A model generated the notes under the pieces. It made no database searches. It was given only the letters and a program-made list of their open reading frames with translations, and was not told the origin of the DNA. This document shows positions 10,701 to 18,570 of a stretch of DNA of 64,000 nucleotides, one piece after another. Made by a program: the position numbers and the translations under genes. Origin of the DNA: CAINVV01 sp037137375 (lineage in GTDB: Bacteria; Bacteroidota; Bacteroidia; Bacteroidales; Prolixibacteraceae); contig JBAXKJ010000013.1 in assembly GCA_037137375.1 (NCBI GenBank), positions 72,632-136,631 on the forward strand, in the 5' to 3' direction. Position 1 is the first letter of the stretch. Each line of letters opens with the position of its first letter.

Positions 10701-11100
10701 AGATCGGCAAATCGTACCCTTTCATCTCCCAGTTCGAAGGAACTTCTATCTTGTCCCATCCATGAACCTTGTTTTTGTAAAAATCGGAAGGCGCGTCGGC
10801 GGGTTTCAATACCAGCTTAAAATCCCACTCTCCGTTTAATAGCTGCACCCGCGAGGAACGTGTACGATCACAGGTTAGCGCATCCTCCACCGATTCGAAG
10901 GAGTACGCTGTTGCACGTGACAAATCTCGGTTAATTGAGGTCACTTGCGGGTCTTCCCAAGGTTCAGTCGAAAAGATCTTTGTCACAGGTGGAATACCAG
11001 CCATTTCGCCCGTGACGGTTTGGGCAAAAAGGTTGAAAGAGGCAATTCCCAGAAAAATTGCAACTGTTAATAGCCGTATTCTGAATCTGTTTATGTTCAT
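7792..11100 (-). CDS. GH2 beta-galactosidase, LacZ-type five-domain
   Basis: Retaining exo-beta-galactosidase expected in the periplasm. 1102 aa with an N-terminal signal sequence ending near FNLFAQ (residue 26). Domain order is that of LacZ: jelly-roll N-domain (WEDPQVTSINR, LNGEWDF, VPSNWEMKGYD), Ig-like domains, TIM barrel starting near GVNRHDHDP (398-406), then the beta-galactosidase small-chain domain to the C-terminus. Catalytic acid/base is Glu504 in IIWSLGNEAG and the nucleophile is Glu599 in FFCEYAHSMGNS. It lies 9 bases downstream of the second GH2 and 11 bases upstream of GH106, so co-transcription is likely. Galactose side chains of pectin (galactan, arabinogalactan or RG-II-linked) are candidate substrates. 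Confidence 0.92.
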   Translation of the reverse strand: MNINRFRIRLLTVAIFLGIASFNLFAQTVTGEMAGIPPVTKIFSTEPWEDPQVTSINRDLSRATAYSFESVEDALTCDRTRSSRVQLLNGEWDFKLVLKPADAPSDFYKNKVHGWDKIEVPSNWEMKGYDLPIYKSAVYPFRPVNPPYVPRDYNAVGSYQRSFTVPEKWDGMNITLHFGGVSSAFKVWVNGKFLGYGEDSCLPSEFNVTPYLQKGENILSVQVIRWSDASYLEDQDQWKLSGIQREVMLLAEPKLRIADFFYQTRLDKNYHDAVFSLRPRIENLTGDSVKGGTLKVQLYDANNQPVFRQIFTKPVVDVINESYPRLDNVKFGLFEAQVKNPTKWSDEQPYLYTLIISLEDNSGKIQEVKSCRVGFRSIEFSKTDSKLLINGKVTYLYGVNRHDHDPAKGKALSREDIRRDVAQLKQFNFNCIRTSHYPNDPYFYDLCDQYGILVIDEANYETHGIGSLLSNDTRWTAAFLERTNRMVLRDKNHPSVIIWSLGNEAGRGPNNAAMAAWVHDYDITRPVHYEPAQGSPQLEGYIAPGDQGYPSTKDHSHRIQDPLDQYYVDIVSRMYPALYTSDLLLSQKNGDRRPIFFCEYAHSMGNSTGNIKEFWDQFRSKERLIGGCIWEFKDQGLYKTDEDGRRFLAYGGDFQEKYFDDFTIKGIVQADGTPHAAIYECKRVFQPVECQMVNASKGLLKVINRHATKTLSDYAINLKILENGAEIVNKWIPSISLAAGRDSVLDVSQLIPKLKNGKEYFLNIAFSLKSAQPWAKAGHEVASNQFAWSALPLAGNAKTEAGNLLISKDGDLFRVSGKGFHLTFDKRNGALSSYYSAGKEHILSPLIPNFTRPLTDNDKYGWKAQRVLKEWYESKPHLVNFAINKSPSGAVKAESQYEQIKGKAKVFVTYTIDGRGVVKVDFALKIAGALPNIPKVGMTCGISNDYRQISWYGRGLKENYTDRRYGFDVGIYSLPIDQFMEPYVKPQENGNRTDVRWMYLANHMDQGLLVVADSLLSMSAWPYNQEAFKTAKHLNEMKETGAITLNIDLIQMGVGGNDSWSAVAAPLEKYQIKAKDYSYSFYLFPMKAKKEKIYQTWNQLRF

Positions 11101-11109
11101 TTTTCCTGG

Positions 11110-13527
11110 TTACTCTTTAGATTTTATCACTGCCCGTGCTGTGTGCAATCCATCTGAACTTGCCTCAACCTCAATGGTCCCCGGAGATTTGGTAGTTTGT
11201 ACAATCAGCAAACACATGCCGTTAAATGCCTTCCTTTGATTGGATTTGAAAGACTCCATTGAAGTCTGACATCCATTGTCGACCCCGGCAAAAGACCCAT
11301 TCCCAAGCACCTTAAAATTAATCAAATTCGAGGCATCCGGCACCAGATTTCCATCTTTGTCGACAACTTTAACGGTAACGAAGGACAAATCTTTGCCGTC
11401 TGCTTTCAAGGTATTTCTATCCGGAAATAGTTCAATTTTTGCCGGTATTCCTGCCGTGTGAATTTCTTTCTCCAGTACAGTTTTCCCCTCTTTCCTTGAA
11501 ATGGCCCTGATCGTTCCAGGTTGGTATATCAATCGCCACATGGCGTGAAACCGATTTTTTGTTTTTGATTGTACCACTTGTGAAACACCGTTCAGGAATA
11601 GCTCAACTTCATCGGCATTATTGTAATAAGCCCAGACATCGATCACTTGCCCAGCGGTCCAGTTCCAGTGAGGGAAAAGATGCAGGACAGGTTTGTTGGT
11701 CCATTCGCTTTGATAGAAGTAGTAAATATCCTTCGGAAATCCGCATAGATCGACAATCCCATAATAGGAACTACGGGCAGGCCATTTGTAGGGTTCAGGC
11801 TCTCCCAAAAAATCGAAACCCGACCAGACAAACATCCCCGAAATATAAGGATTGTCCTTAATCACTTTCCAGGTTTCTTCGTGTGTTGCACCCCACAAGG
11901 CATGGCAATTATCATAGGAAGAGGCTGTAAAATCAGGATTTGCAACCAGTGGCTTATTGTATGCTTGCGGCCAAATGCGAACGCTATCTGAAGGCATATC
12001 GTAATGGCCCCGGGTGGCAAAAGCAGACATATTCTCGGCCGCAATTAGACTTTCACCCGGAAAATTCTTTGGAAAGTCAGGATATTGCAGATGTTTGTAA
12101 TTAAAGCTTATCAGATCAAGTGCCTTCGACTGGTAAATAAAGTTTTTGGAAGGATCCTGCTCCGTTAGTCCGCAGGTAACCAGACGGGTAGAATCAAGAT
12201 TTCTGACAATACCAGCCAATTCTTTCCCCATGGAAATGCCTGTAGAATCGAACTGCTCCCGAATTTCATTCCCAATGCTCCAGATCATGACCGATGGGTG
12301 ATTTCGATCCCTGAGCACCATATCCTGCAAATCACGCTTGTGCCATTCTTCCCAAGCCAGATGATAGTCGAATGCCATTTTCTTCTTAGCCCAACAGTCA
12401 AACGCCTCATCCATGACGATGAAGCCCATGCGGTCGCACAAATCGAGCAATTCTGGAGCGGGAGGATTATGTGACATTCGGATCGCATTGCAGCCCATAT
12501 CCTTCAAGATTTGGAGTTGACGTTCTGCTGCGCGGGTATTGAAAGCAGCGCCCAAAGCGCCTAAATCGTGGTGATTGTTGACACCCAAAATTTTCATTGG
12601 TTGGCCATTCAGAAAAAACCCTTTAACAGGATCGAACTTAAAATAACGGATACCAAAAGGCGTCTCAACCTGATCTGATAATTCTCCATTGGCATAAATT
12701 CTCGTGATCGTCTTGTATAAAACCGGATGATCGACCGACCACAACTCCGGCGATTTTATCTTAAATTGCTGGTTCAACAAAGCCAGAGAATCCATTGGCG
12801 ATTGGCTGATTTTTGCCGATGCTACCTTTTTCCCGCTAGCATCAAAAAGTTCAGTTTCAACCTGAATAGTTTGTTTTCTTTGAGACTTATTCCTGATCTT
12901 GACCTCAAGTTTAATGGATGCAAAATCTTTTGAAACTTCCTGAGTTGTGATATAAGTTCCCCAATGATCGATGTAAAGCGGAGATGTCGCCACAAGCCAG
13001 ACGTTCCGGTATATTCCTGATCCGGTATACCAACGCGAATTAGGCTGCGTACTGTTGTCGACCCTGACGGAAAGATGATTTGCCTGTCCGTCAAGCTTTA
13101 GGAATGGCGTTAAATTGTAGCGAAAAGAGCTATAACCATATGGTCGTTTCCCCAGATAATTCCCGTTGATCCAGACTTCACTGTTGCGGTATACGCCATC
13201 AAAGTCAATAAATACAAGCTTTTTGTTCCATGACGGATCGATTGAAAATTTTTTCCGGTACCATCCAACACCGGCTGGTAATGCTCCGCCGTTGATTTTA
13301 GTCGGATTGTCCTGACTAAATTCACCTTCAATGCTCCAGTCGTGGGGCAAATTCAGGCTTCGCCAGGAAGTATCATCAAAATCATTGCTACTGGCCAGCA
13401 CATGGTCTCCCAGAGAAAACTTCCATCCTTCCGTAAAATCAATCCGTAAACGCACATTTTCATTCTTGTGGCAGGAGAGTACCAGGATTGTTGAAAGGAT
13501 CAGCAATAGATATTTCGGAATGGCCAT
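11110..13527 (-). CDS. GH2 lipoprotein (beta-galactosidase or beta-glucuronidase)
   Basis: Retaining GH2 glycosidase anchored as a lipoprotein: signal sequence with lipobox LVLSC and lipidated Cys19. 805 aa. Sugar-binding N-domain (PHDWSIEGEF), Ig-like domain, and TIM barrel with GVNNHHDLG and acid/base Glu421 in MIWSIGNE. The nucleophile is probably Glu498 in AAENMSAFATRG, the arrangement of the shorter GH2 subfamily with a DUF4982-type and Ig-like C-terminal region (about 610-805). First gene of the minus-strand unit GH2-GH2-GH106-esterase, facing away from GH127 across a 219-base divergent promoter. In this subfamily galactosidases, glucuronidases and arabinosidases are hard to tell apart. 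RG-II chain A needs a beta-glucuronidase, so that is one open possibility. Confidence 0.88.
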   Translation of the reverse strand: MAIPKYLLLILSTILVLSCHKNENVRLRIDFTEGWKFSLGDHVLASSNDFDDTSWRSLNLPHDWSIEGEFSQDNPTKINGGALPAGVGWYRKKFSIDPSWNKKLVFIDFDGVYRNSEVWINGNYLGKRPYGYSSFRYNLTPFLKLDGQANHLSVRVDNSTQPNSRWYTGSGIYRNVWLVATSPLYIDHWGTYITTQEVSKDFASIKLEVKIRNKSQRKQTIQVETELFDASGKKVASAKISQSPMDSLALLNQQFKIKSPELWSVDHPVLYKTITRIYANGELSDQVETPFGIRYFKFDPVKGFFLNGQPMKILGVNNHHDLGALGAAFNTRAAERQLQILKDMGCNAIRMSHNPPAPELLDLCDRMGFIVMDEAFDCWAKKKMAFDYHLAWEEWHKRDLQDMVLRDRNHPSVMIWSIGNEIREQFDSTGISMGKELAGIVRNLDSTRLVTCGLTEQDPSKNFIYQSKALDLISFNYKHLQYPDFPKNFPGESLIAAENMSAFATRGHYDMPSDSVRIWPQAYNKPLVANPDFTASSYDNCHALWGATHEETWKVIKDNPYISGMFVWSGFDFLGEPEPYKWPARSSYYGIVDLCGFPKDIYYFYQSEWTNKPVLHLFPHWNWTAGQVIDVWAYYNNADEVELFLNGVSQVVQSKTKNRFHAMWRLIYQPGTIRAISRKEGKTVLEKEIHTAGIPAKIELFPDRNTLKADGKDLSFVTVKVVDKDGNLVPDASNLINFKVLGNGSFAGVDNGCQTSMESFKSNQRKAFNGMCLLIVQTTKSPGTIEVEASSDGLHTARAVIKSKE

Positions 13528-13587
13528 TCTATTTAGCTATTTTTATGCCTTACAATAAAATTATACCTACAAAAAAACGAAAATATT

Positions 13588-13601
13588 TGTAAACGTTTAC
13601 A
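13588..13601. promoter_or_regulatory. Perfect 14-bp LacI-type operator palindrome
   Basis: TGTAAACGTTTACA is a perfect palindrome in the divergent promoter between the GH2 gene (start 13527) and GH127 (start 13747). A central CG flanked by A/T-rich arms is typical of LacI/GalR-family sites. No LacI-family regulator is encoded in this window, so the binding protein would have to act from elsewhere. Confidence 0.55.
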
Positions 13602-13648
13602 TTATTACAGCCCTTTGTATCAGTTATTTTCAATAATTTTATTTCCGA

Positions 13649-13666
13649 TATATTTGCAAACGTTAT
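13649..13666 (+). promoter_or_regulatory. Bacteroidota -7 element overlapping a second operator-like site
   Basis: TATATTTG (13649-13656) fits the Bacteroidota -7 consensus TAnnTTTG exactly and lies about 90 bases before the GH127 ATG. It runs directly into TTGCAAACGTTATA (13653-13666), a degenerate copy of the palindrome at 13588 with the same AAACGTT core. A protein bound there would cover the promoter. No good -33 TTTG was found at the usual spacing. Confidence 0.4.
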
Positions 13667-13746
13667 ATTGCAAAATGCGCTATCCAGCTTACATTTACAT
13701 TGGCTGGAATCAGGTTGTAGCAGTATATTTTAATGACCGCACTCAT

Positions 13747-15780
13747 ATGAAAAAATTTCTCTTTTCAGGCATTCTATCGGCTAGTCTTTTGCTGGGATTC
13801 CAGGTTTTTGGCCAGGAGAAATCACTGGTAAACACCTCGAAAAGTCCCTTTGCAAAACTAAAAAGCATTAATATTGAAGATGTTAACTGGACAACCGGTT
13901 TCTGGGCTGAACGTTTCAAGGTATGTAAAGAATCAATGGTTCCGCACATGATGGGAAATTACCTCAACCCGGAAGTGAGCCATGCATTCCGGAATTTTGA
14001 AATAGCTGCCGGTAAAGAATCAGGTGAACATGTGGGCCCTGCTTTTCACGATGGTGATTTTTACAAAATGCTGGAGGGAATGATCATGGTTTGGTCTAGC
14101 TCCAGAGATATCGCGACAGAGAAAACAATCGATTCAATCATCGAAACAATTGCCAAAACCCAGAGAAAAGATGGTTACATCCATACCCCTGTTGTCATCA
14201 AAGAGTTGCAGAAAGGTATAGGAAAGAAGGAATTTGGCGAACGCCTCGATTTCGAGACCTACAACATGGGCCATCTGATGACGGCTGCATGCCTGCATTA
14301 CCGAATTACCGGAAAAAAGAATTTTTTGGACGTGGCCATCCATGCGACCGATTTTCTTTGCGACTTTTACAAACGTGCATCAACCGAACTGGCCCGCAAT
14401 GCCATTTGTCCGTCGCATTATATGGGGGTAGTTGAAATGTACCGTACCACCCGCAATCCGCGATATCTTGAACTGGCCAAAAATTTGATTTCCATCCGCA
14501 GTCTGGTAGAAAATGGTACAGACGATAACCAGGATAGGGTTCCATTTACCAGGATGGACCAAGCAATTGGTCATGCCGTACGGGCTAATTACTTGTATGC
14601 CGGAGTCGCAGATATCTATTCCGAAACCGGCGACGATTCACTGATGACGACACTCGACAAGATCTGGCACAACATGACTGAGCATAAAATGTATATCACC
14701 GGCGCTTGCGGTGCCTTGTATGACGGAGTCTCGCCAGATGGAACCTCTTATAAACCAGACTTCAACCAGAAAGTCCATCAAGCCTACGGGCGCGATTTTC
14801 AGCTACCCAATCTAACTGCCCACAACGAATCGTGCGCCAATATTGGAAATATCTTGTGGAACTGGCGCATGTTTCTGGCTACCGGTGAGGCACGTTTTGC
14901 CGATGTGATGGAACTGACGATGTACAATAGTTTGCTGGCAGGGGTCAGTCTGGATGGGAAGGGCTACTTCTATACCAACCCTTTATGTGTAGCTCACGAC
15001 ATTCCATTTACCTTGCGTTGGTCGCGCGAACGGGAAGGTTACATCAAACTCTGCAATTGCTGTCCGCCGAACACCATCCGTACGATAGCCGAAATCAGTA
15101 ACTATGTATATACAACTTCTGAAAAAGCCTTGTGGATTAATTTATATGGAGGCAACCACCTTAATACAAGATTTTCCGATGGTTCGGCCATCCGTCTGAA
15201 TCAACAGACAGAATATCCATGGAACGGTCATATTTCAATCAACCTTGAGGAATGTCCGGACCATAAAATCTCCATTTTTCTGCGGATTCCCGGATGGGCT
15301 TCGAGTGCGGAAATTTTAGTGAATGGAAAGAAGCAGAATATTGCAGCGAAGCCCGGGACTTATGCAGAATTATCTGGCAAATTGAAAACGGGTGACCACA
15401 TTGAACTGAACCTGCCGATGGAAGCTCAACTGATAGAAGCAAATCCATTGGTAGAGGAGGATCACAACCAGGTTGCAGTCAAAAGGGGACCGTTGGTTTA
15501 TTGCATCGAATCCGCAGATATTCCGGCAGACCGGCACATTTTCGATTATATCATTCCAGCAAACACTCATTTTATTGCGAAGTCGCTTACTATTTCAGAC
15601 AGTAAACTATTTGCGCTGGAGGGAAAAGCCGAACTTATTACAAATGAATCGTGGACAGGTCAATTGTACCGGCCAATAAATATGAAAAAAGAACTGGTAT
15701 CACTTCGGTTAGTACCCTATTATGCCTGGGGAAACCGCGGAAAAGGAGACATGAGCGTTTGGCTTCCGGTAAGTAAATAA
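13747..15780 (+). CDS. GH127-family glycosidase (beta-L-arabinofuranosidase-like)
   Basis: Zinc/cysteine-dependent glycosidase of the family founded by beta-L-arabinofuranosidase HypBA1; some RG-II members act on aceric acid side chains. The ATG at 13747 (677 aa) gives a signal peptide (MKKFLFSGILSASLLLGFQVFG); the frame runs further upstream, but that region holds the promoter and operators. Zinc ligands are readable: Glu361 and Cys363 in NESCAN, and Cys438-Cys439 in CNCCPPN, Cys438 being the expected nucleophile. The residue aligned with the proposed HypBA1 acid/base (16 residues before the zinc Glu) is Gln345 in HQAYGRDFQLPN. It is the only plus-strand enzyme gene of the locus and ends 9 bases from the convergent GH78 stop. 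Regulation through the palindromic site upstream is likely. Confidence 0.88.
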   Translation: MKKFLFSGILSASLLLGFQVFGQEKSLVNTSKSPFAKLKSINIEDVNWTTGFWAERFKVCKESMVPHMMGNYLNPEVSHAFRNFEIAAGKESGEHVGPAFHDGDFYKMLEGMIMVWSSSRDIATEKTIDSIIETIAKTQRKDGYIHTPVVIKELQKGIGKKEFGERLDFETYNMGHLMTAACLHYRITGKKNFLDVAIHATDFLCDFYKRASTELARNAICPSHYMGVVEMYRTTRNPRYLELAKNLISIRSLVENGTDDNQDRVPFTRMDQAIGHAVRANYLYAGVADIYSETGDDSLMTTLDKIWHNMTEHKMYITGACGALYDGVSPDGTSYKPDFNQKVHQAYGRDFQLPNLTAHNESCANIGNILWNWRMFLATGEARFADVMELTMYNSLLAGVSLDGKGYFYTNPLCVAHDIPFTLRWSREREGYIKLCNCCPPNTIRTIAEISNYVYTTSEKALWINLYGGNHLNTRFSDGSAIRLNQQTEYPWNGHISINLEECPDHKISIFLRIPGWASSAEILVNGKKQNIAAKPGTYAELSGKLKTGDHIELNLPMEAQLIEANPLVEEDHNQVAVKRGPLVYCIESADIPADRHIFDYIIPANTHFIAKSLTISDSKLFALEGKAELITNESWTGQLYRPINMKKELVSLRLVPYYAWGNRGKGDMSVWLPVSK

Positions 15781-15789
15781 TTGCCGAAA

Positions 15790-18567
15790 TTATAATTTAG
15801 AAATGAAGGAATATTCTCCGGAGCCGATTTCACATACAGCCCTGGAATGGTCCATCTTTATAAATTTAACTCCTTTGGCAGACAATAATTTTTCTCCGCT
15901 TTCAGAGATGCTATTCTGCGAAGTGGCCGGGATATAAACAGTCGCCGTTGTATTTCCGGGAACGGTGATTTTCCAGGTAAAGCTCTGATTTTCCTTTTTC
16001 CATTCACTCTTTATCAAACCAAATTTTGAATTGTAGGATGCGTTCACGAAATTGAGACCTTCAATCATTTCCGGTTTCATGGTAATTTGTTTAAAACCGG
16101 GTTGGTCATTGCTTGATTTTATTCCGCCAAGGTGTTCATAATACCAGATTAGCAGGTCGCCGAGCATCATGACATGGTTGTACGAATTCATGCTCGGGGC
16201 GGCAGTATTCCCGTTCCATAATTCCCAAATAGTAGTTGCCCCGTTTCCAACCATGTAACCCCATCCCGGATAGGTTGTATTGGTAGCGACCCTGTAAGCC
16301 AGATCGGCTCTTCCGTTATCGGTCAAAGTTCGCATCAGCCATTGAATTCCGATCAAACCACAACTTAAATGTCCATCATTTTTTATCGCTACCATATCAA
16401 TAACCGTCTTTAGTACACGATCCTTTTGTCCTTCAGGAACCATTTCAAAGTACAAAGGCAGAAGGTTGTCAGTCAGCGTATTGTTACCATAGGAGGCCTG
16501 TTCAGCATGATAGAATTCCTTATTGAAAGCATCTTTCACTTTCTCTGATAACGAGGCAAATTTCTCCACATCAGCCCCGTTGCCGGTTACCTTCGCAAAT
16601 TTCTGCATCAATTGCAGAAAATAATAGTGATAAGCCGTGGAAATCAGCATACTGGGATGCTTTACGTCTGCACTTTTGCCGCGTCCTTCTTCTATGGTAG
16701 CAGGTGGAGGGCACCAATCGCCATAGGAGTCTTTGGTCAAAATGTAATTTTTGTTCATGTAGTGGTCCTGCATGTAATCCAGCCATTTTTTCATCGCCGG
16801 GTAATGTTTTTCAATTACCATGATATCGCCATATTGACGGTAGAGCATATCAGAAACTAGCAGATAGGCTCCGCACCAGGTCATATTGTCGCTGTAATAA
16901 TGCCAGAAGGCGGGAGCCACATCAGGGATGGAACCATCAGCCTTTTGGGAATATTGAATGTCGTCTAACCATTTGGCATAGAACAACTCATTATTAAATG
17001 CGAAACTCTCACCATAAGCACCGGTTGAGCGGTCGCCCAGCCAGGGCTGACGCTCGTTGCGCTGAGGACAATCGACCGGCATGCCTTTGTAGTTACTTTT
17101 TATGCTCCAGCATGCATTTTTATAAATCTGGTTGATGAGCGTATTCGAGGTATCGAAACTGCCGGAGTTTTCCATTTCATCGTACACTACCCTCCCTTCG
17201 AAATTTTCGATGGAAGGGGTTCCGGGGAAACCGGAAATCTCGACATAGCGAAATCCATGATAGACGAAGGATGGCTCCCAGGATTCTTCCTGACTGCCCT
17301 TTAAAGTATAAACATCGGTAGCCTTTGCATCGCGCAGATTGGCCGGAAACAGCTCCCCTTTTTCGGTTAAAATCTCGCCAAAACGCAAGGTTACCTGTGA
17401 TCCTTTCTTTCCGCTAACTTTCATTTTAACCCAGCCGGCCAGGTTCTGTCCCATGTCCATGATGAAAACGCCCGGCCGAAGTTCTTTGATGGAGACAGGT
17501 TTCATTGTCTCCATTACTTTCATGTTTCTATTTAATTGAGCCTCGTATTCCCCGCCAGGTTCCTGAACACATTCAGCCGGCAGCCATTTGCTCTCCTCAA
17601 ATCCGGGTTGATCCCATCCCGACATTTCTTTTCTGGCATCATATTCTTCCCCATCGTATTCATTGTTGCTGCGGATCGGACCATCAGGTGTGCCTTTCCA
17701 GGATTCATCGGTTTTTATTACCTCCTTTGTTCCGTCGGCAAATTCAATTTCTAGCTGAAGCAGCATTTTGGGGTAACCAAATGTTTTAATCTTATAGGGT
17801 TTTTCTTTCTGCCGCATGGTATAATACCGGCCATTCCCGAGTATGGTTCCAATCGCATTCCGGCCCTTTTTAACCATGCCACTCACATTGAATACGTTGT
17901 ATTTTACGTTTTTTGTATAATCTGTCGGTGAAGGCGCCAATACCTGGTCCCCGATTTTTCGGCCATTGATACTGAGTTCGTAAAGTCCGAGCCCGATGAT
18001 ATAGACTTTGGCCTTCTTTACATCCTTCGTGGCAACAAATTCTTTCCTGAAATAGCGCGCGGAAAGGGTTGAAAATTTAGTTTCATGGTCCCACGCAAAA
18101 GCACGGTCAAAACCAATCCAGCGTCCTTTCCAGTCATCAGTATATAAAAAACCCATACCCCAGTAGGCAGGTCCGCTCCAGTTGCTTTCGCCTTTTTGAG
18201 TCCAGACTTTAACTTTCCAAAAACATTCCGAGCCACTCTTAAGTGCTTTCCCACTATATTTTACACCAATCGAATTGCCTGATTGAATTTTTCCGGAATC
18301 CCACAAGTCTCCTTCATTACTATCCAGTTTTTCTTTTGAACTTGAAACCAATACCTGGTATCCCATCTGACTAATTCCACGATCTGTTCCGGAAATTTCC
18401 CAACTCAAAACTGGATTTCTGACATTTATCCCTTCAGGATGAAAAATCATTTCCGTACGAAGGCCTTTTACTTGCAAACCTTCGGCCATCAACCTTGTGC
18501 CCGAAAAAAAGGTAACGAGGAGGCAGGCAGTTATCAGAAAAAAATTAGCAGGCAGTTTCTTCATCAT
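15790..18567 (-). CDS. GH78 alpha-L-rhamnosidase, secreted
   Basis: Inverting alpha-L-rhamnosidase, probably periplasmic. 925 aa with a signal sequence ending near RLMAEG; the start may be either of two adjacent Met codons (18567 or 18564). Domain order is classic GH78: fibronectin-like N-domain (GLRTEMIFHPEGI.VRNPVLSW), two beta-sandwiches (KGRWIGFD, NGRKIGDQVL.P.PTDY, MGQNLAGWV), an (alpha/alpha)6 catalytic barrel from about residue 470, and a C-terminal beta-sandwich. Catalytic-site motif DCPQRNERQPWLGD (499-512), with Asn where many members have Asp before the Glu; later GDWCPPP and TTIWELWNG supply the base region. Three bases separate it from GH28 upstream, so translation may be coupled. 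Rhamnose in RG-II or RG-I side chains is the likely leaving group. Confidence 0.9.
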   Translation of the reverse strand: MMKKLPANFFLITACLLVTFFSGTRLMAEGLQVKGLRTEMIFHPEGINVRNPVLSWEISGTDRGISQMGYQVLVSSSKEKLDSNEGDLWDSGKIQSGNSIGVKYSGKALKSGSECFWKVKVWTQKGESNWSGPAYWGMGFLYTDDWKGRWIGFDRAFAWDHETKFSTLSARYFRKEFVATKDVKKAKVYIIGLGLYELSINGRKIGDQVLAPSPTDYTKNVKYNVFNVSGMVKKGRNAIGTILGNGRYYTMRQKEKPYKIKTFGYPKMLLQLEIEFADGTKEVIKTDESWKGTPDGPIRSNNEYDGEEYDARKEMSGWDQPGFEESKWLPAECVQEPGGEYEAQLNRNMKVMETMKPVSIKELRPGVFIMDMGQNLAGWVKMKVSGKKGSQVTLRFGEILTEKGELFPANLRDAKATDVYTLKGSQEESWEPSFVYHGFRYVEISGFPGTPSIENFEGRVVYDEMENSGSFDTSNTLINQIYKNACWSIKSNYKGMPVDCPQRNERQPWLGDRSTGAYGESFAFNNELFYAKWLDDIQYSQKADGSIPDVAPAFWHYYSDNMTWCGAYLLVSDMLYRQYGDIMVIEKHYPAMKKWLDYMQDHYMNKNYILTKDSYGDWCPPPATIEEGRGKSADVKHPSMLISTAYHYYFLQLMQKFAKVTGNGADVEKFASLSEKVKDAFNKEFYHAEQASYGNNTLTDNLLPLYFEMVPEGQKDRVLKTVIDMVAIKNDGHLSCGLIGIQWLMRTLTDNGRADLAYRVATNTTYPGWGYMVGNGATTIWELWNGNTAAPSMNSYNHVMMLGDLLIWYYEHLGGIKSSNDQPGFKQITMKPEMIEGLNFVNASYNSKFGLIKSEWKKENQSFTWKITVPGNTTATVYIPATSQNSISESGEKLLSAKGVKFIKMDHSRAVCEIGSGEYSFISKL

Positions 18568-18570
18568 CGC

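Noticed and set aside
10288..10839. 183-codon plus-strand open frame
   Set aside because: Antisense to the conserved N-terminal domains of the LacZ-type GH2; no family features.
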